A stretch of DNA of 13,053 nucleotides, taken from positions 1 through 13,053 of the forward strand of contig JACQOF010000087.1 of NCBI GenBank assembly GCA_016202645.1, written 5' to 3'. This document shows positions 12,986 to 13,053 of the stretch, piece after piece. The first letter of the stretch is position 1. Each line of letters begins with the position of its first letter. The DNA is from a bacterium. Its GTDB lineage: Bacteria; Lindowbacteria; 2-12-FULL-62-27. The notes below the pieces were generated by a model. It was not told the origin of the DNA. It saw only the letters and a list, made by a program, of their open reading frames with translations, and made no database searches. Made by a program: the position numbers and the translations under genes.

Positions 12986-13053
12986 AATTGGGGGATTGGG
13001 GAGTAGACGTAGAGGGGACGGAGGCTAACATATAATAAGTTTCGCAACTATTA

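Noticed and set aside
13031-13036. TATAAT on the plus strand as a divergent promoter
   Set aside because: Perfect -10 hexamer but no acceptable -35 at 16-19 bases upstream, and the window ends before any gene.
12856-13053. Arginine repressor (ARG box) or T-box/L-box leader before argB
   Set aside because: No pair resembling the TGAATAAAAATTCA consensus and no long structured leader between the proposed promoter and the ATG.

Overview
The window (GC-rich, roughly 60% by eye) is almost entirely filled by one tightly packed run of 14 genes, all on the minus strand and transcribed from right to left. Read in that direction they are argB, argD, argF, argG, argH, lysA, dapF, dapA, dapB, a DapL-type aminotransferase gene, a folB-like gene, folK, a small MerR-like DNA-binding protein gene and murI. 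Every gene is complete. Apparent junctions range from a 14-base overlap to a 13-base gap, with many 4-base ATGA or GTGA stop/start overlaps, so the block looks like a single translationally coupled operon of about 12.7 kb.

Region by region: 12856-13053 is the leader and probable promoter of the operon, built largely of degenerate 7-bp repeats. 7148-12855 carries arginine synthesis from N-acetylglutamate to arginine, lacking argC and the acetyl-removing or transferring step (argJ/argE). 2152-7145 carries lysine and meso-diaminopimelate (meso-DAP) synthesis: dapA and dapB, then dapL, which bypasses the succinylase/acetylase steps, then dapF and lysA. 1383-2155 carries two consecutive folate-pterin steps (folB-like, folK). 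994-1386 is a putative regulator. 155-997 is glutamate racemase. 1-154 holds a purine-rich tandem repeat and a pair of inverted REP-like palindromes.

Functionally, dapA/dapB/dapL/dapF plus murI supply meso-DAP and D-glutamate, two residues of the peptidoglycan stem peptide, while lysA diverts meso-DAP to lysine. The arginine genes probably start the transcript because they lie next to the promoter. The organism is a bacterium that probably uses the DapL route to meso-DAP peptidoglycan. The arg-lysA-dapFAB-dapL order recalls, from memory, Geobacter-like Desulfobacterota and Nitrospirota, but the species cannot be assigned from this window.

I see no mobile element, CRISPR array, phage gene or RNA gene, and no obviously new system. 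The items most worth a second look are a FolB-like protein whose catalytic tyrosine position is valine, an orphan MerR-like protein inside a biosynthetic operon, a heptanucleotide repeat translated as an N-terminal insertion in ArgH, and the heptamer mosaic that appears to supply the operon promoter.
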